A stretch of DNA of 64,000 bases from Guptibacillus hwajinpoensis. Lineage in GTDB: Bacteria; Bacillota; Bacilli; Bacillales; Guptibacillaceae. Of this stretch, positions 8,428-16,174 are shown in pieces. Within the stretch, counting starts at the first letter, position 1. Each line of letters starts with the position of its first letter. The position numbers and the translations under genes were made by a program. The DNA is taken from NCBI RefSeq assembly GCF_029277305.1, contig NZ_CP119526.1; one strand, given 5' to 3'. The notes under the pieces are model-generated. The model searched no databases and was not told where the DNA came from. It saw only the letters and a list, made by a program, of their open reading frames with translations.

Positions 8428-9423
8428 ATGAGTTTTTTTAAGAAGCTAAAAGATAAATTCACAACACAAACAGACGACGTTACAGAGAAGTTTAAAGGCG
8501 GTCTCGAGAAGACGAGAACTTCTTTCTCCACAAAAATGAACAATCTTGTAAAGAACTATCGGAAAGTGGATGAGGATTTCTTTGAGGAGCTTGAAGAGCT
8601 TTTGATTAGCGCTGACGTTGGCGTAGCTACTGTAATGGATCTCATTGATGTGTTAAAAGATGAAGCGAGAACACGTAACATTAAAGATACCAAAGAACTT
8701 CAGAGTGTTATTTCGGAGAAACTAGCTGAGTTGCTTCATAAATCTGAAGAAGATGGTTCCCTAAATGTACAAGAAGACGGTCTATCCGTATTCCTATTTG
8801 TTGGGGTTAACGGAGTGGGGAAAACGACGACGATCGGCAAACTAGCTCATAAGTTTAAACAAGAAGGTAAAAAAGTTGTATTAGCTGCAGGAGATACGTT
8901 CCGTGCGGGTGCAATCGAGCAATTAGACGTGTGGGGTGAACGAGCAGGAGTAGATGTTATTAAACACCAGGCGGGCTCAGATCCAGCGGCGGTTGTATTC
9001 GATGCTGTTCAATCTGCTAAATCAAGGCAGGCGGATATTCTTCTTTGCGATACAGCAGGACGACTACAAAACAAAGTCAACTTAATGAATGAACTTGAAA
9101 AGGTAAAGCGTGTGATTCAACGTGAAGTGCCTTCTGGTCCTCATGAAGTCATCCTCGTTCTTGATGCAACTACAGGACAGAATGCTATGAGTCAGGCCAA
9201 GCAGTTTGGTCAATCAACTGACGTCTCTGGTATCGCGCTAACAAAGCTTGATGGTACTGCAAAAGGCGGTATTGTTCTCGCAATTCGACATGAGCTTGAT
9301 ATACCTGTTAAACTCGTGGGGCTAGGTGAGCAAATAGACGATTTACATGAATTTGATGCAGATACATTTGTGTATGGTTTGTTCTCATCAATCATTGAAG
9401 AAGAGGAAGAAAACGAGGAATAA
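8428..9423 (+). CDS. ftsY: Signal recognition particle receptor FtsY
   Basis: FtsY is the membrane-associated SRP receptor GTPase that docks Ffh-ribosome complexes at SecYEG. The 331-residue protein (329 in B. subtilis) has a short charged N-terminal region, a four-helix N domain and the G domain. P-loop GVNGVGKTT is at residues 126-134, followed by DTFRAGA, DTAGR and TKLDGTAKGG. The acidic A domain of the E. coli protein is missing, as usual in Bacilli. The ATG follows CAAGGGGG. Its partner ffh is two genes downstream. Confidence 0.97.
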   Translation: MSFFKKLKDKFTTQTDDVTEKFKGGLEKTRTSFSTKMNNLVKNYRKVDEDFFEELEELLISADVGVATVMDLIDVLKDEARTRNIKDTKELQSVISEKLAELLHKSEEDGSLNVQEDGLSVFLFVGVNGVGKTTTIGKLAHKFKQEGKKVVLAAGDTFRAGAIEQLDVWGERAGVDVIKHQAGSDPAAVVFDAVQSAKSRQADILLCDTAGRLQNKVNLMNELEKVKRVIQREVPSGPHEVILVLDATTGQNAMSQAKQFGQSTDVSGIALTKLDGTAKGGIVLAIRHELDIPVKLVGLGEQIDDLHEFDADTFVYGLFSSIIEEEEENEE

Positions 9424-9453
9424 AACAACTTGAAAATGTGTTAAGAAAAAATC

Positions 9454-9482
9454 TTGACAAATAAAATGACGCATAGTAATAT
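9454..9482 (+). promoter_or_regulatory. Sigma-A promoter for ylxM-ffh
   Basis: TTGACA at 9454 is followed by 17 bases and TAATAT at 9477. This starts a transcript about 35 bases before ylxM, separating the ylxM-ffh pair from ftsY. Confidence 0.8.
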
Positions 9483-9524
9483 AATTAACGTAAAGGTGAT
9501 TACCTTAACAAGGGGCTGTTAACA

Positions 9525-9854
9525 ATGCTAGAAAAAACGATGAGAATTAATTCGTTATTCGACTTTTATCAGTCGCTTTTAACACCAAAACAACGTAATT
9601 ATATGGCATTGTATTATCTAGATGATTACTCTCTTGGCGAAATCGCGGAAGAGTTTCAAGTTAGCCGTCAGGCTGTTTATGATAATATTAAGCGAACAGA
9701 ACAAATGATAGAAGAATATGAAGCAAAACTGTTACTATTCGAGCGATATATCAAACGGCAGGAGCTATTAGAACAGCTCAGAAACACAGTGAAACGTGAG
9801 CATGAGAATTCAAACGCGCTGTCATTGATTGACTCTCTTGAAAAACTGGATTAG
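9525..9854 (+). CDS. ylxM: UPF0122 helix-turn-helix protein YlxM
   Basis: YlxM (109 aa; about 110 in relatives) is a small sigma-factor-like HTH protein always found beside ffh; in streptococci it has been described as an SRP accessory factor. The N-terminal MRINSLFDFYQSLLTPKQRNY and the HTH (SLGEIAEEFQVSRQAVYDNIKR, about residues 40-62) are clear; an acidic helical tail follows. It has its own promoter and a strong ribosome site, and ffh starts 12 bases after its stop. Its role in this organism is inferred from context. Confidence 0.92.
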   Translation: MLEKTMRINSLFDFYQSLLTPKQRNYMALYYLDDYSLGEIAEEFQVSRQAVYDNIKRTEQMIEEYEAKLLLFERYIKRQELLEQLRNTVKREHENSNALSLIDSLEKLD

Positions 9855-9866
9855 GAGGCGGCGAAC

Positions 9867-11216
9867 ATGGCATTTGAAGGGTTAGCCGACCGACTGCAAG
9901 ACACCCTGCAGAAGATTCGCGGTAAAGGGAAAGTAACGGAAGCAGACGTAAAAGAAATGATGCGTGAAGTAAGGCTCGCTTTACTTGAAGCAGACGTTAA
10001 CTTTAAAGTCGTAAAACAGTTTATTAACAAGGTTAAAGAGCGTGCAGTTGGACAAGAAGTAATGAAAAGTCTGACGCCTGGACAGCAGGTCATTAAAGTT
10101 GTTAATGAAGAGCTGACAGCGCTTATGGGTGGCGAGCAGAGTAAAATCGCCGTATCAAGTCGCCCGCCTACTGTTATTATGATGGCCGGTCTTCAGGGTG
10201 CAGGTAAGACGACAACTGTCGGTAAGCTTGCAAACCATCTACGTAAAAATCATAATCGCAAACCATTGCTGGTAGCGGCGGACATTTATCGTCCTGCGGC
10301 AATCAACCAGCTTGAAACATTAGGCAAACAGCTCAGCATGCCGGTGTTCTCAATGGGTGATCAAGTTAGCCCGGTTGAAATTGCTTCCAAAGCGATTGAA
10401 AAAGCGAAAGAAGAACATCTTGACTATGTCATTATTGATACAGCAGGTCGCTTGCATATTGATGAAGATCTGATGCAAGAGCTAAAAGATGTAAAAGAAG
10501 CTGTTACACCTGATGAAATTTTCCTTGTCGTCGATTCGATGACAGGACAGGATGCCGTGAATGTAGCTGAAAGCTTTAATGATGCCCTTCATATTACAGG
10601 TGTCGTTTTAACGAAGCTTGATGGTGATACCCGTGGTGGTGCTGCGCTTTCCATTAAGGCTGTGACAGACAAGCCAATCAAGTTCGCAGGTATGGGAGAG
10701 AAGCTTGATGCTCTCGAACCATTCCACCCTGAACGGATGGCGTCACGCATTCTAGGAATGGGAGATGTGCTAACACTCATTGAGAAAGCACAAACTTCTG
10801 TTGATGAAGATAAAGCGAAAGAGCTTGAGAAGAAGATGCGAACGATGAGCTTTACGTTCGATGATTTCCTTGATCAGCTCGGTCAAGTTCGCAGCATGGG
10901 ACCGCTAGATGAATTGATGGACATGATTCCTGGTATGAATAAGAAAGCCATGAAGAATGTAAGTGTTGATGAGAAGCAAATTGGTCGAGTAGAGGCCATC
11001 ATTCAATCGATGACAACACGTGAGAAAGAAGAACCTGATATCATTAATGCGAGTCGCAAAAAAAGAATAGCCGTTGGAAGTGGTACAACTGTGCAAGATG
11101 TCAATCGTCTCTTAAAGCAATTTGATGAGATGAAGAAAATGATGAAGCAGATGACCAACATGTCTAAAGGCGGCAAGAAAAAGGGTAAAGGCATGAATTT
11201 CCCATTCATGCAATAA
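9867..11216 (+). CDS. ffh: Signal recognition particle protein Ffh
   Basis: Ffh binds 4.5S/6S RNA and signal sequences as ribosomes translate, then pairs with FtsY. The 449-aa protein has an N domain, a GTPase domain (P-loop GLQGAGKTT at 108-116, DTAGRLHIDE, TKLDGDTRGGAA) and a methionine-rich M domain from about residue 300. The tail is lysine- and methionine-rich (MKKMMKQMTNMSKGGKKKGKG). An AGGAGGCGG site lies 5 bases upstream of the ATG. rpsP follows but has its own promoter. Confidence 0.98.
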   Translation: MAFEGLADRLQDTLQKIRGKGKVTEADVKEMMREVRLALLEADVNFKVVKQFINKVKERAVGQEVMKSLTPGQQVIKVVNEELTALMGGEQSKIAVSSRPPTVIMMAGLQGAGKTTTVGKLANHLRKNHNRKPLLVAADIYRPAAINQLETLGKQLSMPVFSMGDQVSPVEIASKAIEKAKEEHLDYVIIDTAGRLHIDEDLMQELKDVKEAVTPDEIFLVVDSMTGQDAVNVAESFNDALHITGVVLTKLDGDTRGGAALSIKAVTDKPIKFAGMGEKLDALEPFHPERMASRILGMGDVLTLIEKAQTSVDEDKAKELEKKMRTMSFTFDDFLDQLGQVRSMGPLDELMDMIPGMNKKAMKNVSVDEKQIGRVEAIIQSMTTREKEEPDIINASRKKRIAVGSGTTVQDVNRLLKQFDEMKKMMKQMTNMSKGGKKKGKGMNFPFMQ

Positions 11217-11236
11217 AATCGAAGTAAATTTTTCTC

Positions 11237-11265
11237 TTTACAAGAGTATAAATTTATGATATTAT
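11237..11265 (+). promoter_or_regulatory. Sigma-A promoter for rpsP
   Basis: TTTACA at 11237 and TATTAT at 11260 are separated by 17 bases, about 37 bases before the rpsP start. The whole spacer is very AT-rich, as expected for a strong ribosomal protein promoter. Confidence 0.7.
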
Positions 11266-11301
11266 ATTTATTTATGTGAACATTTTTTGGAGGTGAAATA
11301 C

Positions 11302-11574
11302 ATGGCAGTTAAAATTCGTTTAAAGCGTATGGGTGCTAAAAGAGCTCCTTACTATCGCTTAGTTGTTGCTGATTCACGTGCACCACGTGACGGACGCTTC
11401 ATCGAGGAGATCGGAACTTACAATCCGGTTGCTAATCCAGTTGAAGTGAAAATCAACGAAGAGAAAGCTCTTGATTGGATGCTTAAAGGCGCTAAGCCTT
11501 CTGATACAGTACGTAACTTATTCTCCACTGCAGGACTTATGGAGAAGCTTCACAACGCAAAAAACACAAAGTAA
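11302..11574 (+). CDS. rpsP: 30S ribosomal protein S16
   Basis: S16 is a primary 16S rRNA-binding protein needed for 30S assembly. The ATG at 11302 gives 90 aa, the family length, beginning MAVKIRLKRMGAKRAPYYR. An in-frame start at 11287 would precede the strong TGGAGGTG ribosome site and is rejected. Conserved RDGRFIEEIGTYNPV is present. The gene stands between its own promoter and a strong hairpin at 11588, which lets S16 be expressed above khpA. Confidence 0.98.
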   Translation: MAVKIRLKRMGAKRAPYYRLVVADSRAPRDGRFIEEIGTYNPVANPVEVKINEEKALDWMLKGAKPSDTVRNLFSTAGLMEKLHNAKNTK

Positions 11575-11587
11575 TTTAACACCTTAG

Positions 11588-11614
11588 AGGAGGCTTTCTT
11601 GAAAGCCTCCTTTG
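11588..11614 (+). terminator. Hairpin terminator/attenuator after rpsP
   Basis: AGGAGGCTTTC and GAAAGCCTCCT form an 11-bp stem with a two-base loop. The following T tract is short (TTTGG), so partial read-through into khpA is likely. Confidence 0.7.
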
Positions 11615-11656
11615 GTGTATCTAGGTCCATCATTTTATTAAAGGTGGGAGATTATA

Positions 11657-11884
11657 ATGGAATCCCTGGTAGAAACGATTGTAAAAGCTCTTGTGGACCA
11701 TCCTGAAGATGTTCGGATCGAGAAAGAAGAAACAAACAGTTTGGAAATATACAAACTTCACGTTCATTCTAATGATACGGGTAAAGTCATTGGGAAGCAG
11801 GGGAAAGTTGCGAGATCAATTCGAACGGTGATGAACGCCGCTGCTGTTCAGTCCAATAAACGTGTACAGTTGGAGATACTTTAG
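11657..11884 (+). CDS. khpA: KH-domain RNA-binding protein KhpA (YlqC)
   Basis: KhpA is a small single-KH-domain RNA-binding protein; in related Firmicutes it pairs with KhpB and affects cell elongation and division. The 75-residue product is essentially one KH domain with the GxxG loop GKQG at residues 46-49, preceded by KLHVHSNDTGKVI and followed by VARSIRTVMNAAA. It lies between rpsP and ylqD as in B. subtilis. A GGTGGGAG ribosome site precedes the ATG and a terminator follows directly. Confidence 0.94.
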   Translation: MESLVETIVKALVDHPEDVRIEKEETNSLEIYKLHVHSNDTGKVIGKQGKVARSIRTVMNAAAVQSNKRVQLEIL

Positions 11885-11885
11885 G

Positions 11886-11910
11886 GGGGAGATGAAACTC
11901 CTCTTTTTTT
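11886..11910 (+). terminator. Rho-independent terminator after khpA
   Basis: GGGGAG pairs with CTCCTC (one G-T wobble) across an ATGAAA loop, followed by seven Ts. It starts two bases after the khpA stop. Confidence 0.75.
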
Positions 11911-11933
11911 GTTCGTTTTAGTTCTTTTTACAA

Positions 11934-12067
11934 GACTCTTTTCTAAAAGATAGTTGCTTTTGAAAGAATTTTTATATAAAAAACCACACTTCGCTAATTG
12001 GAGCGGAAGGATGCTCGACTCCTGCGAGACTAGCGGGACAGGTGAGACCCCGCTGGAGCGGAATTAA
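11934..12067 (-). repeat. Dispersed structured repeat, copy A (internally deleted)
   Basis: This reads as the reverse complement of copy C at 50862-51044. Shared blocks are CTCTTTTCTAAAA, TTGCTTTTGAAA, ACCACACTTCGCTAATTGG, AGCGGAAGGATGCTCGACTC and GCGGGACAGGTGAGACCCCGC. The roughly 60-base block present in copy C between two GGAGCG words is absent; only one GGAGCG remains. It lies directly after the khpA terminator and before ylqD. Confidence 0.85.
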
Positions 12068-12162
12068 CACACGCTTCTCCCTAATGAAGACCTGGCTAGT
12101 TTCTATTGCCTGTTTTTAGCATGTAAAAAACAGTACCTATTTACATATGGAGGGACAGCGCT

Positions 12163-12579
12163 ATGAAAATCATTGTAACGTATGAAGTGAAACAGATACT
12201 AACCGAAGAAAGCCGGGCTTCGTATCTAGAAAAATGGCAGAAAGAGTACGATTCTCTCCTGCAAGAGAAGGAACATCTTCAATTTGAAATGAAACGATTA
12301 CAAAAAAAGCGTCCTTCTGATCAAAAATGGATAGCAGATCAATTTGATAAAGAATTAAAAACAAGAGCTGAACAGATGTCATTTCTTGATTTTAAAATGG
12401 ATCAACTCGATCAGCTCTCTATAGGCTCTGAAATTCATGATGGAGAAATACAATCTGTTCAGGAACTTCAAATCGGGGATAAGTGGCACGGAAGAGAACA
12501 AAAAGGTAAAATAGTTATAAAAGATGGGATCGTTGAAAGCATCGTCCCTGACTCAACAGGAAAGGATATCATGATATGA
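12163..12579 (+). CDS. ylqD: YlqD family protein
   Basis: This is a 138-aa protein of unknown function, slightly longer than B. subtilis YlqD, in the conserved position between khpA and rimM. It opens with MKIIVTYEVKQILTEESR, has a charged, probably coiled-coil middle (about residues 20-85) and a beta-rich end (IGDKWHGREQKGKIVIKDG). GGAGGGACAG precedes the ATG. Its last four bases overlap rimM (ATGA), so the two are likely translationally coupled. No enzymatic motif is visible. Confidence 0.88.
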   Translation: MKIIVTYEVKQILTEESRASYLEKWQKEYDSLLQEKEHLQFEMKRLQKKRPSDQKWIADQFDKELKTRAEQMSFLDFKMDQLDQLSIGSEIHDGEIQSVQELQIGDKWHGREQKGKIVIKDGIVESIVPDSTGKDIMI

Positions 12580-13091
12580 CAGAATGGCTTAACGTAGGCA
12601 AGATCGTAAATACACACGGCGTACGAGGAGAAGTACGCGTTATTTCTAGAACCGATTTCCCCGAGGAGCGTTATGAAATAGGCAACAAGCTATACTTATT
12701 TAAAGATGACGAGCCTGTCGCATTAACGGTTTCATCTCACAGAAAACACAAGCAGTTTAACTTGCTTACATTCGAAGGGTATCACAATATAAACGACGTA
12801 GTGCATATGAAGGAAGGCATTTTGAAAGTAAAGGAAGATCAAGGCGGAAAGCTTGGGAAAGAAGAATTCTACTACCGCGATATCATCGGTCTTGAAGTTC
12901 ACACTGAAGACGGCGAATACCTCGGTAAAGTGAAGGAAATCCTTTCACCAGGAGCAAATGATGTATGGGTTGTTCAAAGTGTGAACGGTGGTAAAGATCT
13001 TTTGTTACCGTACATCGAACAAGTCGTAAAGAACGTTGATTTAGATAACGGTAGAATTACCGTTCATTTAATGGAAGGACTTCGTGATTAG
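12576..13091 (+). CDS. rimM: Ribosome maturation factor RimM
   Basis: RimM binds S19 and helps 16S rRNA head-domain assembly. The 171-aa protein has the N-terminal barrel (GKIVNTHGVRGEVRVISRTDFPEERYE) and a C-terminal PRC-barrel (YYRDIIGLEVHTEDGEYLGKVKEIL, then LLLPYIEQVVKNVDL). It overlaps ylqD by four bases, and trmD starts one base after its stop, matching the rimM-trmD pair found widely in bacteria. Confidence 0.97.
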   Translation: MTEWLNVGKIVNTHGVRGEVRVISRTDFPEERYEIGNKLYLFKDDEPVALTVSSHRKHKQFNLLTFEGYHNINDVVHMKEGILKVKEDQGGKLGKEEFYYRDIIGLEVHTEDGEYLGKVKEILSPGANDVWVVQSVNGGKDLLLPYIEQVVKNVDLDNGRITVHLMEGLRD

Positions 13092-13092
13092 C

Positions 13093-13824
13093 ATGAAGAT
13101 TGATGTTCTATCATTGTTCCCGGAAATGTTTACTGGCGTTTTTAATCACTCTATTCTAAAACGAGCGCAAGAGAGCGGTACTGTAACGTATCAGGTGACA
13201 AACTTTCGAGACTATAGTACGAACAAACACAAAAATGTGGATGATTACCCATATGGAGGCGGTGCAGGGATGGTTTTAACGCCACAACCTGTTTTTGATG
13301 CCGTTGCAGACCTTGCTAGTGACAAAAAGCCTCGTGTTATTTTGATGTGCCCTCAAGGAGAGCGATTTACTCAGAAGAAAGCAGAGGAGCTAGCAAAAGA
13401 AGATCATCTTATTTTTGTTTGTGGTCATTATGAAGGCTACGATGAACGAATCCGTGAGAATCTCGTAACGGATGAGATTTCTATTGGAGATTTTGTCTTA
13501 ACTGGCGGTGAACTTGGGAGTATGGTTGTGATTGATAGTGTAACAAGACTGTTGCCTGGTGTGCTTGGCAATGATACCTCTGCACCGATGGATTCGTTTA
13601 GTAGTGGGTTGCTAGAGCATCCCCATTACACACGCCCGTCTGAATACAACGGGATGAGTGTGCCTGATGTCCTGCTTTCAGGGAATCATGCAGCTATTGA
13701 TAAATGGCGTCTTAAAGAATCGCTCAAACGCACATGGAATAGAAGACCTGATCTACTTCAAGAGAAGGAACTAACAAAAGAAGAACAGGCATTACTGCAA
13801 GAAATTATGAGTGAAAACGACTGA
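13093..13824 (+). CDS. trmD: tRNA (guanine-N1-)-methyltransferase TrmD
   Basis: TrmD methylates G37 of tRNAs next to the anticodon using S-adenosylmethionine, preventing +1 frameshifting. The ATG at 13093 gives 243 aa, equal to B. subtilis; an in-frame GTG at 13084 overlaps the end of rimM and gives a non-conserved extension. SPOUT trefoil-knot motifs are present: DDYPYGGGAGM (residues 50-60), CPQGERFTQKKAEELA, CGHYEGYDERI and GDFVLTGGE (132-140). An AAGGA site lies within the rimM end. Confidence 0.97.
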   Translation: MKIDVLSLFPEMFTGVFNHSILKRAQESGTVTYQVTNFRDYSTNKHKNVDDYPYGGGAGMVLTPQPVFDAVADLASDKKPRVILMCPQGERFTQKKAEELAKEDHLIFVCGHYEGYDERIRENLVTDEISIGDFVLTGGELGSMVVIDSVTRLLPGVLGNDTSAPMDSFSSGLLEHPHYTRPSEYNGMSVPDVLLSGNHAAIDKWRLKESLKRTWNRRPDLLQEKELTKEEQALLQEIMSEND

Positions 13825-13832
13825 TTTCTTCC

Positions 13833-13861
13833 TTGTAATCTAAATAACGCTATGCTATGAT
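13833..13861 (+). promoter_or_regulatory. Sigma-A promoter for rplS
   Basis: TTGTAA at 13833 and TATGAT at 13856 are 17 bases apart, just after the trmD stop. Transcription would start near 13868, giving an 80-base leader before rplS. Confidence 0.75.
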
Positions 13862-13867
13862 ATCAGT

Positions 13868-13950
13868 TGTGGCATAAGTCACGTATTACGATGTTCCGCT
13901 GTAATGAAAGCTTATTTATAAGAGCATCTGTGTGGAAGGAGGGTTACTTG
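13868..13950 (+). promoter_or_regulatory. Structured 5' leader of rplS (candidate L19 leader)
   Basis: Two hairpins are visible: ATTAC/GTAAT (13885-13905) and CTTAT-TT-ATAAG (13911-13922). The loop of the first contains GATGT, which can pair with GCATC at about 13924-13928, suggesting a pseudoknot. B. subtilis rplS has a known L19 autoregulatory leader; identity here is inferred from position and fold. Confidence 0.6.
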
Positions 13951-14295
13951 ATGCACAAGTTAATCCAGGATATCACAAAAGACCAACTTAAGTCGGATCT
14001 TCCTACTTTCCGACCAGGAGATACTGTTAAAGTTCACGTTAAAGTTGTCGAAGGCACTCGTGAGCGTATTCAGTTATTCGAAGGTGTTGTGATTAAACGA
14101 CGTGGTGGCGGAATCAGCGAAACGTTTACAGTTCGTAAGATTTCTTACGGTGTAGGAGTTGAGCGTACATTCCCTGTACATTCACCAAAAGTTGCTAAGC
14201 TTGAAGTTGCTCGTCGCGGTAAAGTTCGCCGTGCTAAGCTATACTACTTGCGTGCACTTCGTGGTAAAGCCGCTCGTATTAAAGAAATTCGATAA
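13951..14295 (+). CDS. rplS: 50S ribosomal protein L19
   Basis: L19 sits at the 30S-50S interface. The ATG at 13951 gives 114 aa, the family length; it follows GGAAGGAGG by six bases, and the longer in-frame reading from 13867 is leader sequence. Conserved PTFRPGDTVKVHVKVVEG, FEGVVIKRRGGGISETFTVRK and the basic RRAKLYYLRALRGKAARIKE tail are present. It has its own promoter and structured leader, and is closed by a strong terminator. Confidence 0.98.
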   Translation: MHKLIQDITKDQLKSDLPTFRPGDTVKVHVKVVEGTRERIQLFEGVVIKRRGGGISETFTVRKISYGVGVERTFPVHSPKVAKLEVARRGKVRRAKLYYLRALRGKAARIKEIR

Positions 14296-14307
14296 AGTAA
14301 CACTTGG

Positions 14308-14339
14308 AAAAGGAGCTTGCACAGTCAGGCTCCTTTTTT
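14308..14339 (+). terminator. Rho-independent terminator after rplS
   Basis: AAAAGGAGC pairs with GCTCCTTTT (9 bp) around a 12-base loop, ending in a run of Ts. Confidence 0.88.
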
Positions 14340-14462
14340 CTATTGTAAAAACTCATATGAAATTAAAAACACATTATGGTAGAATATAGCGGTACATACA
14401 GGTTTCTTAGCGTATGTTTATGGGGAATTAATAGTCAAAAAGACCTTGTAGGAGGAACGAGC

Positions 14463-15026
14463 ATGAATAGCTCTAAATCAGCTGAGAAAAAAGACTCATG
14501 GGAATGGATCCGTGCTCTTGTCATTGCTTTTATCCTAGCAGGAGCCGTACGCTATTTTATTTTCGCTCCAATTGTAGTAGATGGTGAAAGCATGATGCCA
14601 ACGCTTCAGGACCGTGATCGAATGATTGTAAATAAGATTAGTTATAATATAGGTGATGCTGAGCGTTTTGATATTGTCGTTTTCGAAGCGCCGGAAGGTA
14701 AAGATTATATTAAACGAGTAATTGGCCTACCAGGTGATACGGTTGAATACAAAGAAGATACTCTTTATGTAAATGGTGAACCAATTGAAGAACCGTACCT
14801 TGAATCGTTCAAGAACGATTTGCTAGATGGGAACTTAACATACGATTTCGACTTATCAGGAGTAACAGGTCAAACAACAGTTCCTGAGGGGCAACTTTTC
14901 GTAATGGGAGACAATCGTCAGCACAGTAAGGATAGTCGTTCAATTGGATTCGTTCCAATAGAAAAAGTAGTAGGAGAAGCGAACGTAGTCTTCTGGCCTC
15001 TAAATGATATTCAAGTAATGGAATAG
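14463..15026 (+). CDS. lepB: Type I signal peptidase (SipS/LepB family)
   Basis: This peptidase removes signal peptides from secreted proteins at the outer membrane face. From the ATG at 14463 (12 bases into a site beginning GGAGGAACGAG) the product is 187 aa, the size of the Gram-positive S26 enzymes. It has one N-terminal membrane anchor (about residues 15-33), catalytic Ser43 in GESMMPTL and Lys84 in YIKRVIGLPGD, plus the GDNRQHSKDSR box. In-frame codons upstream to 14376 lack a ribosome site. B. subtilis has no signal peptidase gene here, but I recall it between rplS and rbgA in other bacilli. Confidence 0.95.
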   Translation: MNSSKSAEKKDSWEWIRALVIAFILAGAVRYFIFAPIVVDGESMMPTLQDRDRMIVNKISYNIGDAERFDIVVFEAPEGKDYIKRVIGLPGDTVEYKEDTLYVNGEPIEEPYLESFKNDLLDGNLTYDFDLSGVTGQTTVPEGQLFVMGDNRQHSKDSRSIGFVPIEKVVGEANVVFWPLNDIQVME

Positions 15027-15046
15027 AAAGAATAGGGTGAGATAGT

Positions 15047-15895
15047 ATGACGATTCAATGGTTTCCTGGACATATGGCAAAAGCACGCCGGGAGATTACC
15101 GAAAAGCTTAAGATGATAGATGTTGTAATTGAACTAGTTGACGCAAGAATTCCTCTTGCTTCGCGTAATCCGATGATTGACGAAATAGTTTCATCTAAAC
15201 CAAGATTAATCTTGCTTAACAAAGCAGATATGGCCGATGATCAGAAAACAAATGAGTGGAAGCACTACTTTCAGTCGCTTGGCCATAAAGCACTGCCGAT
15301 CGATTCGCAAACAGGTAAAGGTGTGAAAGCCATCCCGGGTGCTGCTAGAGAGCTTATGAGTGATAAGATTGATCGTATGATTGAGAAGGGGATGAAACCC
15401 CGTGCTGTACGAGCTCTTATTCTTGGTATTCCAAACGTAGGTAAATCAACACTCATTAATCGACTTGCGGGTAAAAAGATTGCCAAAACAGGCGATCGAC
15501 CTGGTATTACAAAAAAACAACAGTGGATTAAAGTTGGCGATGAAATGGATCTTCTTGATACACCAGGGATTTTGTGGCCGAAATTTGAAGATCAGCAAAC
15601 AGGATATAAGCTGGCCGCTACAGGCGCGATCAAGGATGAAATTCTAGATTTTCAGGATATTTCTGTTTTCGTTCTTAAATTTCTAAGCATTCATTATCCA
15701 GATCGATTAATGGATCGATACAAGCTTGAGTCAATTCCTGAAGATGTTGTTGAACTATTTGATGAAATAGGCAAAAAACGCGGCTTTTTAATGAGCGGAG
15801 GCTGGATTGATTACGACAAAACAGCTGAAACTGTTCTTCGAGAGCTACGAAGTGGGAAACTTGGCGACGTAACGCTAGAAACGCCCGAAAGGTAA
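15047..15895 (+). CDS. rbgA: Ribosome biogenesis GTPase RbgA (YlqF)
   Basis: RbgA is the essential GTPase for the late 50S assembly step that adds L16 and neighbours. The 282-aa protein has the circularly permuted GTPase order: NKAD (residues 58-61, G4) comes before the P-loop GIPNVGKST (127-135) and DTPG (171-174). It starts MTIQWFPGHMAKARREI, the YlqF hallmark. The stop codon lies inside the terminator stem. Repeat copy B follows. Confidence 0.97.
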   Translation: MTIQWFPGHMAKARREITEKLKMIDVVIELVDARIPLASRNPMIDEIVSSKPRLILLNKADMADDQKTNEWKHYFQSLGHKALPIDSQTGKGVKAIPGAARELMSDKIDRMIEKGMKPRAVRALILGIPNVGKSTLINRLAGKKIAKTGDRPGITKKQQWIKVGDEMDLLDTPGILWPKFEDQQTGYKLAATGAIKDEILDFQDISVFVLKFLSIHYPDRLMDRYKLESIPEDVVELFDEIGKKRGFLMSGGWIDYDKTAETVLRELRSGKLGDVTLETPER

Positions 15896-15918
15896 GGCCA
15901 ACAGTGCCTTGCCTTTTT
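15891..15918 (+). terminator. Rho-independent terminator after rbgA
   Basis: GGTAAGGC pairs with GCCTTGCC (one mismatch) around CAACAGT, followed by six Ts. It includes the rbgA stop codon. Confidence 0.82.
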
Positions 15919-15934
15919 TATTGGTTGTTTTCGT

Positions 15935-16146
15935 AAACATTGTTGCTATAGCGAGTTAATTTCCACTCAAGTCTGCTTGCTTTCCGCGGGGCGGGACGCT
16001 TGAGCCTCGTCACCGCTAACGCTCCTGTGGGGTCTTACCTGTCCCGCTAGTCCTGCAGGAGTAGAGTATCTTTCCGATTCAATTATCCAGGTGTGGTGTT
16101 TGTTCAATAATTGTTTCAAAAGCAACAACCTTTTAGAAAAGAGCCT
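15935..16146 (+). repeat. Dispersed structured repeat, copy B (diverged, near full length)
   Basis: It aligns with copy C over CTTGCTTTCCGCGGGGCGGG, GCTAACGCTCC, CCTGTCCCGCTAGTCC, GCAGGAGT and the AT-rich tail (CAATAATTGTTT, AAAAGCAA, TTTTAGAAAAGAGCC). Diverged positions in the paired segments often still pair. TTGTTGCT near 15939-15948 is echoed as its complement AGCAACAA at about 16121, hinting at terminal inverted repeats. It lies between the rbgA terminator and rnhB. Confidence 0.85.
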
Positions 16147-16174
16147 AATATAAAGAGAAGAAAGAGGGAGACGA

